Shown: piece after piece, positions 1-8,596 of the stretch | Layout: each line of letters begins with the position of its first letter | Numbering within the stretch: the stretch's first letter is position 1 | Assembly (NCBI RefSeq): GCF_900129235.1 | Contig: NZ_FQUV01000004.1 | Span: forward strand, 62,001 to 126,000 | DNA length: 64,000 nucleotides | Source: Litoreibacter ascidiaceicola | Lineage (GTDB): Bacteria > Pseudomonadota > Alphaproteobacteria > Rhodobacterales > Rhodobacteraceae | Reading direction: 5' to 3' | Notes under the pieces: model-generated | Databases searched by the model: none | Seen by the model: only the letters and a program-made list of their open reading frames with translations | Told to the model about the DNA's origin: nothing | Position numbers and translations under genes: made by a program

Positions 1-2
1 CC

Positions 3-737
3 TTTTTCGCGCTCGCACTTCCGGCGGCCTTCATTTCGGGGGTGGCCAAGGGCGGCTTTGGCGGCGGGGCGGCGTTTGTGGCCACTGCGATTCTTGCGTT
101 GTTCCTGCCACCCGCGACGGCCTTGGGCATTATGTTGCCGCTGCTGATGATCGCCGATGTTGCGACCTTGCGACCGTTCTGGGGCAAGTGGCATTGGCCA
201 AGCGCCAAGGCGTTGATCATTGGCGGGGTGCCCGGTGTGCTTTTGGGGGCAGCTCTATACAAAGCGACGAATCCCGACGTGCTGCGCGTCCTGATCGGGT
301 CGATATCACTGGGGTTCGTGGCGTTTCAGATTGCGCGCGCGCGGGGCTGGCTGTCGGTTGAGCAAACGGGGTTCAACCAGCGAAACGGGCTGATCGCTGG
401 TGTCGTTTCCGGATTTACCAGCTTTGTCAGCCATGCGGGTGGACCGCCGACTGCGATTTTCCTGCTCGCCCAAGGCATGGGGAAGACCACCTACCAAGCG
501 ACCACCGTGATCACTTTCTGGGTGATCAATGCTATGAAAGCCGTGCCTTATACCTTCTTGGGCGTCTTTAGCTGGGACACGCTGCGGGCGGATTTGTTTA
601 TGCTGCCGTTTGTACTGATTGGCGTGGCCCTTGGGGTCTATGCCCATCGGGCGATGCCGGAACGGTACTTCTTCCTTCTCACTTATGCACTGCTTCTGGG
701 GGCCGGTGCCAAGCTGGTGTTTGACGGGCTGACCTAG
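3..737 (+). CDS. TauE/SafE family membrane permease (5' partial)
   Basis: The reading frame is open from the first bases of the window, so the gene starts outside it. A GTG at 42 would fall inside the first membrane segment, because in-frame hydrophobic codons precede it. About 245 residues are visible and almost all are hydrophobic helices. The glycine-rich GVAKGGFGGG motif near the N-terminus and the repeat around FVSHAGGPP in the middle are typical of the TauE/SafE (DUF81) family of sulfite, sulfonate or organic-anion exporters. The protein should sit in the inner membrane. The substrate cannot be read from sequence. A second family member lies at 25188-26105. The next gene starts about 100 bases downstream. 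Confidence 0.88.
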   Translation, partial: FFALALPAAFISGVAKGGFGGGAAFVATAILALFLPPATALGIMLPLLMIADVATLRPFWGKWHWPSAKALIIGGVPGVLLGAALYKATNPDVLRVLIGSISLGFVAFQIARARGWLSVEQTGFNQRNGLIAGVVSGFTSFVSHAGGPPTAIFLLAQGMGKTTYQATTVITFWVINAMKAVPYTFLGVFSWDTLRADLFMLPFVLIGVALGVYAHRAMPERYFFLLTYALLLGAGAKLVFDGLT

Positions 738-834
738 CGCATTACGCATTATTGCCGCACTGCGGCAAATCAGGTGTTGCAGCCTGTCCGGCTGTATGGT
801 GAGTAATAAAATATCAAAACAGGAGATGGATTCG

Positions 835-1686
835 ATGCAAAACGTCGCGCAGCCCTACCGATCGGTGCTCTACATCCCCGGGTCCAAGACCCGCGCTCTG
901 GAGAAGGCGCAAAGTCTGCCTGTGGATGCAGTCATCTTCGATCTGGAAGATGCGGTGTCGCCGGATGAGAAGGTCGCCGCGCGCGAATTGCTGGCCGAAA
1001 CGTTGCGGACAACGGATTACGGCCCTCGAAAACGCATTGTGCGGGTGAATGGTGGCGACACCGAGTGGGGGGCGGATGATCTGGCGACCTTCATTGACGT
1101 GGCCCCTGATACAATTTTGCTTCCGAAGGTGGAAGACCCGGCGACGATCGCCGCCCTGTCGGGATTGCTGAAAGGCGACACGACGATCTGGGCGATGATG
1201 GAAACGCCGCGGGGCATTCTGAATGCTGCGGCAATCGCCGCAGCACCGAAGATGGAGGGCTTCGTGATGGGGACCAACGACCTTGCGAAGGATCTTGGCT
1301 CTCGCGGTCGCGGGGCGATGCTGACCAGCTTGCAGCTGTGTCTGTTGGCCGCACGCGCGGAAGGGTTGGTTTGCGTGGACGGGGTCTACAATGCGTTCAA
1401 GGATGAAGACGGGCTACGTGACGAATGCGTCGAGGGGCGCGACATGGGCTTTGATGGCAAAACCTTGATCCATCCGGCACAGGTGGCTGTGGCAAACGCG
1501 GTGTTCGGGCCGTCCGAGGAGGAGCTGGACCTTGCGCGCCGACAGATCGCCGCGTTCGAGCAGGCGATGGCCGACGGTCAGGGCGTTGCGGTTGTCGATG
1601 GTAAAATCGTGGAAAACCTGCATGTTGAGACAGCGACGCGGCTTTTGGCCAAGGCTGACGCAATCAACTTGCTGGAGGGCGCATGA
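835..1686 (+). CDS. mcl2: HpcH/HpaI-family CoA ester lyase, probable (3S)-malyl-CoA thioesterase
   Basis: The protein belongs to the citrate lyase beta / malyl-CoA lyase family and has 283 residues from ATG 835. That start has AGGAG at 821-825, nine bases upstream; the in-frame ATGs at 796 and 826 lack such spacing. Visible motifs are SVLYIPGS, FDLEDAV, a metal-binding glutamate in WAMMETP (about residue 123), an aspartate in GTNDLAKDL (about 149) and GFDGKTLIHPAQ. Length and wording fit Mcl2, the thioesterase that releases malate from (3S)-malyl-CoA in the ethylmalonyl-CoA pathway, better than the longer Mcl1 lyase. mch lies three genes downstream, which supports this. Lyase activity on beta-methylmalyl-CoA cannot be excluded from sequence. 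Confidence 0.82.
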   Translation: MQNVAQPYRSVLYIPGSKTRALEKAQSLPVDAVIFDLEDAVSPDEKVAARELLAETLRTTDYGPRKRIVRVNGGDTEWGADDLATFIDVAPDTILLPKVEDPATIAALSGLLKGDTTIWAMMETPRGILNAAAIAAAPKMEGFVMGTNDLAKDLGSRGRGAMLTSLQLCLLAARAEGLVCVDGVYNAFKDEDGLRDECVEGRDMGFDGKTLIHPAQVAVANAVFGPSEEELDLARRQIAAFEQAMADGQGVAVVDGKIVENLHVETATRLLAKADAINLLEGA

Positions 1687-2255
1687 CGTTACTTATAATC
1701 GGGGTTCTGCTTTGGAGTTTTGCACATTGGATCAAGCGGCTCGCTCCTGATCTGCGGCAGGCCATGACGGACAAGATGGGTGAGGCGTCAAAAGGCGTGA
1801 TCGCCGTGGCTTTGGTTCTGTCGATTGTGCTGATGGTGGTCGGATACGGGCGTGCGGAGTTTATCGCTGTTTGGTATCCGCCTAGCTTCTTTGGTCACAT
1901 CAACAACCTTCTGATGCTGTTAGCGTTTTATGTCTTTGGCGCCTCTGCCGCGAAACCGGCCAAGGTTTGGCTGGGAACGAAAATACGCCACCCGCAACTT
2001 GCGGCTGTGAAGATTTGGGCGGTCGCGCATTTGTTGGCAAATGGTGACCTTGCGTCGATTGTTCTGTTTGGCGGACTTCTGGCTTGGGCGGTGATCTCTG
2101 TCATCATGATCAACCGTGCCCAAGGGCCGTGGACGCCACCTGCGCAAGCACCTGTTAAGAAAGAGATCGTGCTGGTAGTGATCACTCTGGTGCTGTTCAG
2201 CGTCGTATCTGGCATCCATATCTGGCTGGGTGTGAACCCGTTCGGAGGCGTGTGA
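1683..2255 (+). CDS. NnrU family integral membrane protein
   Basis: The 190-residue protein has about five or six hydrophobic helices and the family's N-terminal pattern (LLLWSFAHWIKRLAP). NnrU was named for a gene near denitrification clusters; its biochemical role is not settled, and no nitrogen-oxide genes are present here. Its ATG overlaps the mcl2 stop codon (ATGA). Its own stop overlaps the next start (TGATG), so it is probably co-translated with the mcl2-mch unit. Whether it has anything to do with CoA-ester metabolism is open. Confidence 0.85.
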   Translation: MTLLIIGVLLWSFAHWIKRLAPDLRQAMTDKMGEASKGVIAVALVLSIVLMVVGYGRAEFIAVWYPPSFFGHINNLLMLLAFYVFGASAAKPAKVWLGTKIRHPQLAAVKIWAVAHLLANGDLASIVLFGGLLAWAVISVIMINRAQGPWTPPAQAPVKKEIVLVVITLVLFSVVSGIHIWLGVNPFGGV

Positions 2256-2458
2256 TGAAAATTTATCGTTTGCTGACCGAGGATGACACCTCGGCGTTTT
2301 GCCATAAAGTATCCGAAGCCCTGTCTAAAGGTTGGGAATTGTATGGCGACCCGACCTATGCGTTCGATGCCTCAAACGGCGTGATGCGCTGCGGGCAGGC
2401 GGTGACCAAAGAGATCGAGGGCCGCTACAGCCCCGACATGAAGCTGGGGGCGCAATAA
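2255..2458 (+). CDS. DUF1737 small protein
   Basis: This 67-residue protein has the DUF1737 pattern: MKIYRLLTEDD, a middle KGWELYGDPT and a C-terminal CGQAVTKEI. I chose ATG 2255 because GGAGG at 2244-2248 is well spaced for it; a GTG at 2252 is the alternative. The function of the family is unknown. The domain is small and cytoplasmic with no signal peptide. It overlaps the genes on both sides (TGATG upstream, TAATG downstream) and so belongs to the mcl2-mch transcription unit. Confidence 0.82.
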   Translation: MKIYRLLTEDDTSAFCHKVSEALSKGWELYGDPTYAFDASNGVMRCGQAVTKEIEGRYSPDMKLGAQ

Positions 2459-3489
2459 TGAGCAAGACCAATGCGGGACGGTTTTTCGAGGATTATACCG
2501 TTGGCGAAGTGATTGAGCACGCGGTGCCGCGCACCTTGTCGGGCGGGGAGCGGGCGATGTATCACGCGCTCTATCCGGCGCGGCATGCGTTTTATTCTTC
2601 GGACGAGTTTGCCCGCGATTGCGGACTGCACGAAGCGCCTTTGGACGACCTGATCGCGTTTCATACGGTCTTCGGCAAAACGGTGCCGGATATCTCGCTG
2701 AACGCGGTGGCCAATCTGGGCTATGCCGAGGGGCGGTTCCTGAAGCCTGTGCATATGGGCGACACGATCAGCTCGCGCTCTGAAGTTATCGGGGTGAAGC
2801 AGAATTCCAACGGCAAGACGGGCGTTGTTTGGGTGCGGACCACGGGCAGCAACCATTTGGGCGAGGATGTCCTGAGCTATGTACGCTGGGTGATGGTGCG
2901 TAAAGGCGACGTTGATGCGCCTGCGCCGGAGACTGTGGTGCCGGATTTGGCGGGCTCCGTCGCGGCGAGCGATTTGGTGGTGCCGGAGGGGCTGAGCTTT
3001 GAGGGTTATAATTTCGCCCAAGCGGGGGAGCCGCATCGCCTGAGTGACTACAAAGTGGGCGAGAAAATCGACCACGTGGACGGCGTCACGATCGAGGAGG
3101 CCGAGCATATGCTGGCCACGCGTATGTGGCAGAACACCGCCAAGGTGCATTTCGACGCGACGGCGCGGGATGGCGGGCGGCTGATCTATGGCGGGCATGT
3201 GATCTCGCTGGCGCGGGCGCTCTCGTTTAACGGGCTGGCCAATGCGCAGATCATCGTCGGGCTGAATTCCGGCGCGCATGCGAACCCTTGCGGGGCGGGG
3301 GATACGATAAAGGCATGGTCGGAAGTGCTGGACGTGGCCGAGACCGATGCGCCGGGTATTGGTGCGATCCGGTTGCGGTTGGTGGCGCAAAAGGCGGAGG
3401 CCGAGCCGTTTTCTCTGAAAGGTGACGATGGCAAATACCTGCCTGGCGTGCTGCTTGATCTGGACTACTGGGCGCTGATGCCGGTCTAG
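2458..3489 (+). CDS. mch: Mesaconyl-CoA hydratase (beta-methylmalyl-CoA dehydratase)
   Basis: The 343-residue product equals the length of Rhodobacter mesaconyl-CoA hydratase. It contains two MaoC/hot-dog halves: an N-terminal half (FFEDYTVGEVIEHAVPRTLSGGE) and a C-terminal half with RLIYGGHVISLARALSFNGL. The enzyme interconverts mesaconyl-CoA and beta-methylmalyl-CoA in the ethylmalonyl-CoA pathway. The ATG at 2458 overlaps the stop of the DUF1737 gene (TAATG). A longer in-frame start at 2332 would overlap that whole gene and is rejected. Together with mcl2 at the head of the cluster and ecm and ccr further on, the assignment is firm. Confidence 0.93.
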   Translation: MSKTNAGRFFEDYTVGEVIEHAVPRTLSGGERAMYHALYPARHAFYSSDEFARDCGLHEAPLDDLIAFHTVFGKTVPDISLNAVANLGYAEGRFLKPVHMGDTISSRSEVIGVKQNSNGKTGVVWVRTTGSNHLGEDVLSYVRWVMVRKGDVDAPAPETVVPDLAGSVAASDLVVPEGLSFEGYNFAQAGEPHRLSDYKVGEKIDHVDGVTIEEAEHMLATRMWQNTAKVHFDATARDGGRLIYGGHVISLARALSFNGLANAQIIVGLNSGAHANPCGAGDTIKAWSEVLDVAETDAPGIGAIRLRLVAQKAEAEPFSLKGDDGKYLPGVLLDLDYWALMPV

Positions 3490-3553
3490 AACCGCGCCTA
3501 TGAACGCGGAAATGTGATGTGACGCGGGCCTGATATGGGGCATCGTATAAGTC

Positions 3554-4216
3554 ATGCGGATATGCTCCTTCATGGCGGCAACATGGATCGGCTGCGCTTC
3601 TGCGCAAGCCTGCGAGTTGGCCTTGGTGCTGGCGGTGGATGTGTCGGGATCGGTCGATCCCGGTGAGTACCGCTTGCAGATGGAGGGCCTAGGTGCGGCG
3701 TTGAGTGACGGCGCGGTGACGGAGGCCTTGGTCGTTGCACAGGCCAAGGTGTTGTTGCTGCAATGGACCGGCGTCACTCGCCAGAAAGTATCCGTTCCTT
3801 GGACCCATGTAACTGATTTCAATGCCGCAAACGCACTGGCCGCCTCAATCCGTGATGCGCCGCGCGCGTGGAGAAGTTTCTCAACCGCGATCGGTGAGGC
3901 AGTAGGAGCCGCGCTGATCCAGTTTGACGCCGTGCCGGAGTGTAAGCGGCGGGTGATCGACGTCTCGGGGGACGGGGTTTCCAACGAGGGCACCCCGCCC
4001 GAAGAGATGAAGGCCGCTGCCCTGCACCGCGGAGTTACAATCAACGGGCTGGCCATCGCCGCGTCGGAGGCCGGTTTGCTGGACTACTACCGTGCCAACC
4101 TGATCGTGGGGCCGGGGAGCTTCGCCATGGAGGCAACAAATTTCGAGGAGTATCCGCGACGCATTCGACAGAAGCTCTTGCGTGAGATCACAAAACAGGT
4201 GGCCTCTGCAGAGTAG
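3554..4216 (+). CDS. DUF1194 secreted von Willebrand A-like protein
   Basis: The 220-residue protein has a short N-terminal signal sequence that probably ends near ASAQA/C. A vWA-like core follows, with the MIDAS-type motif LAVDVSGSVD (DxSxS) early and VIDVSGDGVSNEG in the second half, as in DUF1194. These proteins are predicted to bind a divalent metal and act in the periplasm; no substrate or partner is known. The start has only a weak Shine-Dalgarno, and ATG 3572 is possible. It stands alone between mch and the sdh operon, with about 170 bases of A+T-rich sequence behind it. Confidence 0.82.
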   Translation: MRICSFMAATWIGCASAQACELALVLAVDVSGSVDPGEYRLQMEGLGAALSDGAVTEALVVAQAKVLLLQWTGVTRQKVSVPWTHVTDFNAANALAASIRDAPRAWRSFSTAIGEAVGAALIQFDAVPECKRRVIDVSGDGVSNEGTPPEEMKAAALHRGVTINGLAIAASEAGLLDYYRANLIVGPGSFAMEATNFEEYPRRIRQKLLREITKQVASAE

Positions 4217-4232
4217 TCGTCAGGAATGATTA

Positions 4233-4267
4233 TTTGTGATCACACACATTATTTGCGTGATCACAAA
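4233..4267. promoter_or_regulatory. 35-bp dyad upstream of sdhC (putative operator)
   Basis: TTTGTGATCAC (4233-4243) and its exact inverse GTGATCACAAA (4257-4267) are 13 bases apart. Each arm also contains the self-complementary octamer GTGATCAC, and the two octamer centres are exactly 21 bp, or two helical turns, apart. A further palindrome GAATATTC lies at 4271-4278. The site is about 120 bases before sdhC in an A+T-rich gap. It looks like a cooperative two-dimer operator for the sdh operon. I cannot name the regulator. Confidence 0.6.
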
Positions 4268-4387
4268 CCGGAATATTCTACAAAATTGCTACAAATCACC
4301 GCGCATTTCCGCGCGGATGGGACGTGACTCAGTCAACGAATAGTCTAATGATACCACGCAAACATCGTAGCAAACGAAGGACGCGCC

Positions 4388-4771
4388 ATGGCAGACGTCA
4401 ATCGGGGAAACCGACCACTTTCCCCTCACATCTCAATCTACCGCCCGCAATGGACGTCGATGACGTCAATTTTGACGCGGATCACCGGCAACGCGCTGAT
4501 GCTTGCCTCGGTTCTGATCGTCTGGTGGTTCCTCGCCGCCAGCTACGGCGAAGATTACTTCAACACCGCGAACGGCTTTGTGACGAGCTGGTTTGGTGAC
4601 TTGATCATGTTCGGCTCTCTCTGGGCGGTTTGGTATCACTTCCTTGCCGGCTTGCGTCATCTGTACTGGGACAGCGGGCGCGGCTTTGAATTGGACGTGG
4701 CCAAGAAGCTAGCCTACGGCGTTGTGATTGGCAGCTTCGTGCTGACGATCATCACCGCCGTTATCTTGTGA
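4388..4771 (+). CDS. sdhC: Succinate dehydrogenase cytochrome b556 subunit
   Basis: The 127-residue protein is one of two membrane anchors of complex II. It shows the family's RPLSPHISIYRPQ N-terminus, three hydrophobic helices, and HFLAGLRHLYWD, whose histidine is the conserved haem b ligand. It takes electrons from the iron-sulfur subunit to ubiquinone in the inner membrane. The start ATG has AAGGA seven bases upstream. It heads the sdhCDA...sdhB operon, with the dyad at 4233-4267 in its upstream gap. sdhD follows after 10 bases. Confidence 0.95.
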   Translation: MADVNRGNRPLSPHISIYRPQWTSMTSILTRITGNALMLASVLIVWWFLAASYGEDYFNTANGFVTSWFGDLIMFGSLWAVWYHFLAGLRHLYWDSGRGFELDVAKKLAYGVVIGSFVLTIITAVIL

Positions 4772-4781
4772 GGGATTAGAT

Positions 4782-5153
4782 ATGCCTATTTTGACAGACC
4801 GCAAGCGCGCCACTGGTTTGGGATCGGCCAAGTCCGGCACGATGCATCACTGGGGTATGATCGTTAGCTCCGCGATGCTCGTAAGCCTTGTGCCGTTGTT
4901 CATTTTCACGTTCGGGCGCATCCTCGGTGCCCCATACGAAGAAGTCGTGGCCTATTACAGCCGCCCGTTCCCTGCGATCGTGGCTGCGCTGACCATTCTG
5001 GTGTCCATGGTTCACTTCAAAAATGGTGTGCAAGCGCTGATCGAGGATTACATCCAAGGGACGGCACGCAAGGTCGCGATCATTCTGTCGATCTGCCTTT
5101 GCTACACTGTCGCCGGGGTTGGCCTGTTCGCCATCGCCCGCATCGCTCTTTAA
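4782..5153 (+). CDS. sdhD: Succinate dehydrogenase membrane anchor subunit
   Basis: The 123-residue protein has three transmembrane helices. It begins with a basic stretch (DRKRATGLGSAKSGTMHHW) typical of alphaproteobacterial SdhD and has HFKNGVQALIEDYI before the third helix. With SdhC it holds haem b and the quinone site and anchors SdhAB to the inner membrane. The flanking spacing is short (10 bases from sdhC, 18 to sdhA), consistent with one transcript. Confidence 0.93.
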   Translation: MPILTDRKRATGLGSAKSGTMHHWGMIVSSAMLVSLVPLFIFTFGRILGAPYEEVVAYYSRPFPAIVAALTILVSMVHFKNGVQALIEDYIQGTARKVAIILSICLCYTVAGVGLFAIARIAL

Positions 5154-5171
5154 TCGGAAGGCCCGTCTGAC

Positions 5172-6977
5172 ATGGCTGCTTACGAATACGAAACTCACGA
5201 ATATGACGTTGTTGTGGTTGGTGCCGGTGGTGCTGGCTTGCGCGCGACGCTTGGCATGGCTGAACAAGGTCTGCGCACCGCTTGTGTGACCAAGGTTTTC
5301 CCGACACGCTCCCACACGGTTGCGGCACAGGGCGGCATCGCCGCGTCGCTGTCGAACATGGGGCCGGATAACTGGCAGTGGCACATGTATGACACCGTCA
5401 AAGGTTCCGACTGGTTGGGCGACACTGATGCGATGGAGTATCTGGCGCGGGAGGCCCCGAAGGCGGTGTACGAGCTGGAGCACTATGGTGTGCCGTTCTC
5501 GCGCACTGAAGAGGGCAAGATTTACCAGCGTCCGTTCGGCGGACATACGACTGAATTCGGTGAAGGCCCTCCTGTGCAACGCACATGTGCTGCGGCTGAC
5601 CGGACCGGCCACGCGATCTTGCATACGCTCTATGGCCAGTCGTTGAAAAACAACGCGGAATTCTACATTGAATACTTCGCCACCGACCTGATCATGAACG
5701 ACGAAGGTGTCTGCACCGGCGTTATGTGCTGGAAGCTGGACGACGGCACGCTGCACCTGTTCAGCGCCAAGATGGTTGTGTTGGCAACGGGCGGCTATGG
5801 CCGCGCTTACTTCTCGGCCACCTCTGCGCATACATGCACCGGCGACGGCGGCGGCATGGTGGCCCGCGCGGGCTTGCCTTTGCAGGACATGGAGTTCGTG
5901 CAATTCCACCCGACCGGCATTTACGGCGCGGGCTGTTTGATCACCGAGGGCGCACGCGGAGAGGGGGGCTACCTGACCAACTCCGAAGGCGAGCGATTCA
6001 TGGAGCGCTATGCGCCGACCTACAAAGACCTCGCGTCGCGCGATGTGGTGTCACGCTGCATGACGATGGAAATCCGCGAAGGTCGTGGCGTGGGCGAGCA
6101 TAAGGATCACATCCACCTGCACTTGAACCACCTGCCGCCAGAGACTTTGGCGCTGCGCTTGCCGGGTATCTCGGAATCCGCGCGTGTCTTTGCGGGCGTG
6201 GATTTGCACAAAGAGCCGATCCCTGTGTTGCCAACCGTGCACTACAACATGGGTGGCATCCCGACGAACTATTGGGGTGAGGTGCTGAACCCGACAAAAG
6301 ACAACTCCGAAGCGATTGCACCGGGCCTGATGGCCGTGGGCGAGGCGGGTTGCGCGTCTGTTCACGGGGCAAACCGCCTTGGGTCCAACTCCCTGATTGA
6401 TCTGGTGGTGTTTGGCCGCGCGGCAGCGATCCGCGCCGCCGAGATCGTCACACCGGGTGCGCCAAATCCCGAGATGCCACAGAAGTCCATCGACGCGGCA
6501 TTGGACCGGTTTGACAGCTTCCGCAATGCCAAGGGCAGCGTTTCGACCGCCGAGTTGCGCCTGGAGATGCAAAAAACCATGCAGGAAGACGCCGCAGTAT
6601 TCCGTACCGACAAAACGCTGGCAGAAGGCGTTAAGAAGATGACGGCTGTTGCAGCGAAGATGGATGATCTGAACGTCACCGACCGCTCGCTGGTTTGGAA
6701 CTCCGATCTGATGGAGACGCTGGAACTGGCAAACCTGATGCCAAACGCTTTGGCCACTATCGTGGGCGCAGAAGCGCGCAAGGAAAGCCGCGGGGCGCAT
6801 GCCCATGAGGACTACCCGGACCGTGACGACAAGAAATGGCGCAAGCACTCGCTGGCTCATGTCGACGGCAATAAGGTGAAGTTGAGCTATCGTGGCGTGC
6901 ATCTGGACCCGCTGACCACCAAAGAAGAGGGTGGCATCGACCTGAAGAAAATCGCTCCGAAAGCGCGCGTTTACTAA
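5172..6977 (+). CDS. sdhA: Succinate dehydrogenase flavoprotein subunit
   Basis: The 601-residue product has standard SdhA length. It shows the FAD Rossmann motif [12 protein letters not shown] near residue 16, the covalent-FAD histidine in [12 protein letters not shown], the substrate-site HPTGIYGAG, the catalytic arginine region SRDVVSRCM, and [18 protein letters not shown]. It oxidises succinate to fumarate in the TCA cycle and passes electrons to SdhB. GGAAGG precedes the ATG. The stop TAA overlaps the ATG of a small lipoprotein (TAATG). sdhB is displaced about 2 kb downstream by five small genes. Confidence 0.98.
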   Translation: MAAYEYETHEYDVVVVGAGGAGLRATLGMAEQGLRTACVTKVFPTRSHTVAAQGGIAASLSNMGPDNWQWHMYDTVKGSDWLGDTDAMEYLAREAPKAVYELEHYGVPFSRTEEGKIYQRPFGGHTTEFGEGPPVQRTCAAADRTGHAILHTLYGQSLKNNAEFYIEYFATDLIMNDEGVCTGVMCWKLDDGTLHLFSAKMVVLATGGYGRAYFSATSAHTCTGDGGGMVARAGLPLQDMEFVQFHPTGIYGAGCLITEGARGEGGYLTNSEGERFMERYAPTYKDLASRDVVSRCMTMEIREGRGVGEHKDHIHLHLNHLPPETLALRLPGISESARVFAGVDLHKEPIPVLPTVHYNMGGIPTNYWGEVLNPTKDNSEAIAPGLMAVGEAGCASVHGANRLGSNSLIDLVVFGRAAAIRAAEIVTPGAPNPEMPQKSIDAALDRFDSFRNAKGSVSTAELRLEMQKTMQEDAAVFRTDKTLAEGVKKMTAVAAKMDDLNVTDRSLVWNSDLMETLELANLMPNALATIVGAEARKESRGAHAHEDYPDRDDKKWRKHSLAHVDGNKVKLSYRGVHLDPLTTKEEGGIDLKKIAPKARVY

Positions 6978-7270
6978 TGCGCTGGATGGTTCTTCCACTT
7001 CTGATTGCGGCATGTGCGCCTGTTCCGGTTTCGCCGGAACGGGCGGCGCGGGAGTGTCGCGAAGAGGTGGGGCTGGCCGATGGCGTGCAGGGAAATATCG
7101 GCGTCGGGATCGGCACGGGGGGCGGCAAGGCCCGAGGCTCGATCACTGTGACCGACAAAGTGTTCCGGCCTCAGTCGGCGGAGGACGCGTTTGCCGCATG
7201 TGTCGACCGCAAGGTGAATGGCAAACCTCAACCGACCACTTACGGCATCACGATCGGGGCGTCGTCATGA
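6977..7270 (+). CDS. Small predicted lipoprotein in the sdh operon (first of four)
   Basis: The 97-residue product has a short hydrophobic leader ending in the lipobox LIAAC, so it should be a lipid-anchored periplasmic or outer-membrane protein. The mature part carries two further cysteines, in AARECREEV and FAACVDRKV, around a glycine-rich GNIGVGIGTGGGKA stretch. I do not recognise a named family. Its ATG overlaps the sdhA stop, and its own TGA overlaps the next ATG (ATGA), so it is translationally coupled to sdhA. Confidence 0.72.
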   Translation: MRWMVLPLLIAACAPVPVSPERAARECREEVGLADGVQGNIGVGIGTGGGKARGSITVTDKVFRPQSAEDAFAACVDRKVNGKPQPTTYGITIGASS

Positions 7271-7563
7271 AGAAACTTGTTTTGGTCATGGTTGTGGCCG
7301 CATGTGGTGCCCCTGTTTTGGATGAACCCACCCAAGCGCAAGAGCAAAGCATCGCACGGTTTGTTGCCGATGTTTCGCCGGGCCTTTCACCGCAGGCTCA
7401 AGCGGTTGCCGCGAATTGCGGCGCACAAAATACCACCACCGAAGAGCTGCAACTGTTGTCCGAACTGGATGCGTTGGACGCGGCAAGCACGGGCCTGATT
7501 TCCGAGATTATGACGCGGGACGGCACGTTGGCGTGCATGACGGCAAACGGGGTGTCGCTCTGA
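7267..7563 (+). CDS. Small predicted lipoprotein in the sdh operon (second; paralogue of the gene at 8258)
   Basis: The 98-residue product has a signal of type MKKLVLVMVVAAC with a lipobox cysteine at residue 13. Its C-terminal half aligns with that of the lipoprotein at 8258-8590. Both have a cysteine, an asparagine-rich turn, an E..+L helix, the block EI.TR..T..C+ and a final G+S. The two are probably tandem duplicates now separated by a methyltransferase gene. The function is unknown. ATGA overlap upstream and an overlap with the next gene downstream indicate co-translation. Confidence 0.72.
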   Translation: MKKLVLVMVVAACGAPVLDEPTQAQEQSIARFVADVSPGLSPQAQAVAANCGAQNTTTEELQLLSELDALDAASTGLISEIMTRDGTLACMTANGVSL

Positions 7564-8261
7564 GCAATTTTGCCGACATACGCCGCGCGGCGAGGGAGGA
7601 GGGGTTCGCCCTACACCCGATCAAAACGCGCCCGCCTTATCTGAAGGCCTATGAGTTCACGCCGGACTTTGTGATTGATGTGGGCGTGCATGACGGCACT
7701 CCGTGGCTTTACCGAAGCTTCCCCGATGCGCATTTCGTGTTGGTCGACCCGCAAGCGGAATGTGAAGCGGCAGTGAAAGAGGGTGTTTCCCCCAAGAGTT
7801 TTGATTTTCGCGCGGTCGCATTGGGGGCTGAGCAAGGCAAAGCCCTGCTGTCCGTGCCTGAGACCGAGCCAGGCAAAGGTGGCGCTATGGCGAGCCTGAA
7901 AGAACGCACGGATAAACTTGCGCGTAGCTTTTCAGATGTGGCCAAGCGCGAGGTGCCTGTTATCACGCTCGATATGCTTGCCGCAGACTTGCCGGGGCGT
8001 TTGGGCTTGAAAGTCGACACCGAAGGGTTCGAGTTCGAAGTGCTTAAAGGCGGCGCAGAGACGTTGAAGCGCTGCGATTTCGTTATTCTGGAGATGTCGG
8101 TGACGCACCGTTTTAAAGGCGTGGCCCCACCATCCGCGGTGATCGCAGAGCTGGCGAAAGCAGGCCTTGAATTTCGCGACGTATTGGCAACGGCCGCACA
8201 TGCTGGAAAGAAGGCGCAACCGCGCCATATGGACGTTTTGTTCACAAGGTGGGACGCATGA
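7560..8261 (+). CDS. FkbM family methyltransferase
   Basis: The protein has about 233 residues and an FkbM-type SAM-dependent methyltransferase fold: DFVIDVGVHDGTPW (SAM-binding GxxxG-like loop), FVLVDP, and LGLKVDTEGFEFEVLKGG with the family's D-x-E-G block. The start is uncertain because no ATG or strong Shine-Dalgarno is present. CTG 7560 overlaps the previous stop (CTGA), and GTG 7533 is the alternative. FkbM enzymes O-methylate sugars or small molecules; the substrate here is unknown. It lies between lipoprotein genes inside the sdh operon and ends by ATGA overlap with the next gene. Confidence 0.8.
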   Translation: MSNFADIRRAAREEGFALHPIKTRPPYLKAYEFTPDFVIDVGVHDGTPWLYRSFPDAHFVLVDPQAECEAAVKEGVSPKSFDFRAVALGAEQGKALLSVPETEPGKGGAMASLKERTDKLARSFSDVAKREVPVITLDMLAADLPGRLGLKVDTEGFEFEVLKGGAETLKRCDFVILEMSVTHRFKGVAPPSAVIAELAKAGLEFRDVLATAAHAGKKAQPRHMDVLFTRWDA

Positions 8262-8590
8262 AGCTAGTTCTTATACCAGCGCTGGCTGCGCTTTTTACCC
8301 TTAGCGCCTGTGGCGACGATGGCTTGGCCGATCAGTTGGCCCGCAAGGAGGCCAAGGACACCGTGCGCCCTGTTTTGGCAAAGCGGTTCCCCGGCGTTCC
8401 GTTGGAGCCCGCCACGGACTGCGTGATCGACAACGCCTCGGCGGGTGAGATCCTGAAATTGGCGCGCGCCGGCGTTACAGGGCTTGGTCCCGAAGAAACA
8501 CAGCTGGTGGTAGAGATTGCCACCCGACCGGATACAATCGAGTGTTTACTCAAGGACGGGCTGTCACCCTTCCTGCTGAAGAAGGCCTAA
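8258..8590 (+). CDS. Small predicted lipoprotein in the sdh operon (third; paralogue of the gene at 7267)
   Basis: The 110-residue product begins with a lipoprotein signal ending in LSAC near residue 20. The C-terminal region has a cysteine in PATDCVIDN, then EILKL, then EIATRPDTIECLLKDGLS. The order and spacing match the lipoprotein at 7267-7563. I chose ATG 8258, which overlaps the FkbM stop (ATGA) and has AAGGTGG just upstream; a GTG at 8249 is possible. The function is unknown. Confidence 0.72.
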   Translation: MKLVLIPALAALFTLSACGDDGLADQLARKEAKDTVRPVLAKRFPGVPLEPATDCVIDNASAGEILKLARAGVTGLGPEETQLVVEIATRPDTIECLLKDGLSPFLLKKA

Positions 8591-8596
8591 GACTAT

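Noticed and set aside
2425-4056. 543-codon minus-strand open frame across mch and the DUF1194 gene
   Set aside because: It spans two well supported genes and the gap between them, with no family match and an arginine/histidine/proline-rich translation typical of a shadow frame.
4776-5909. 377-codon minus-strand open frame opposite sdhD/sdhA
   Set aside because: Antisense to sdhD and sdhA, with no recognisable domain.
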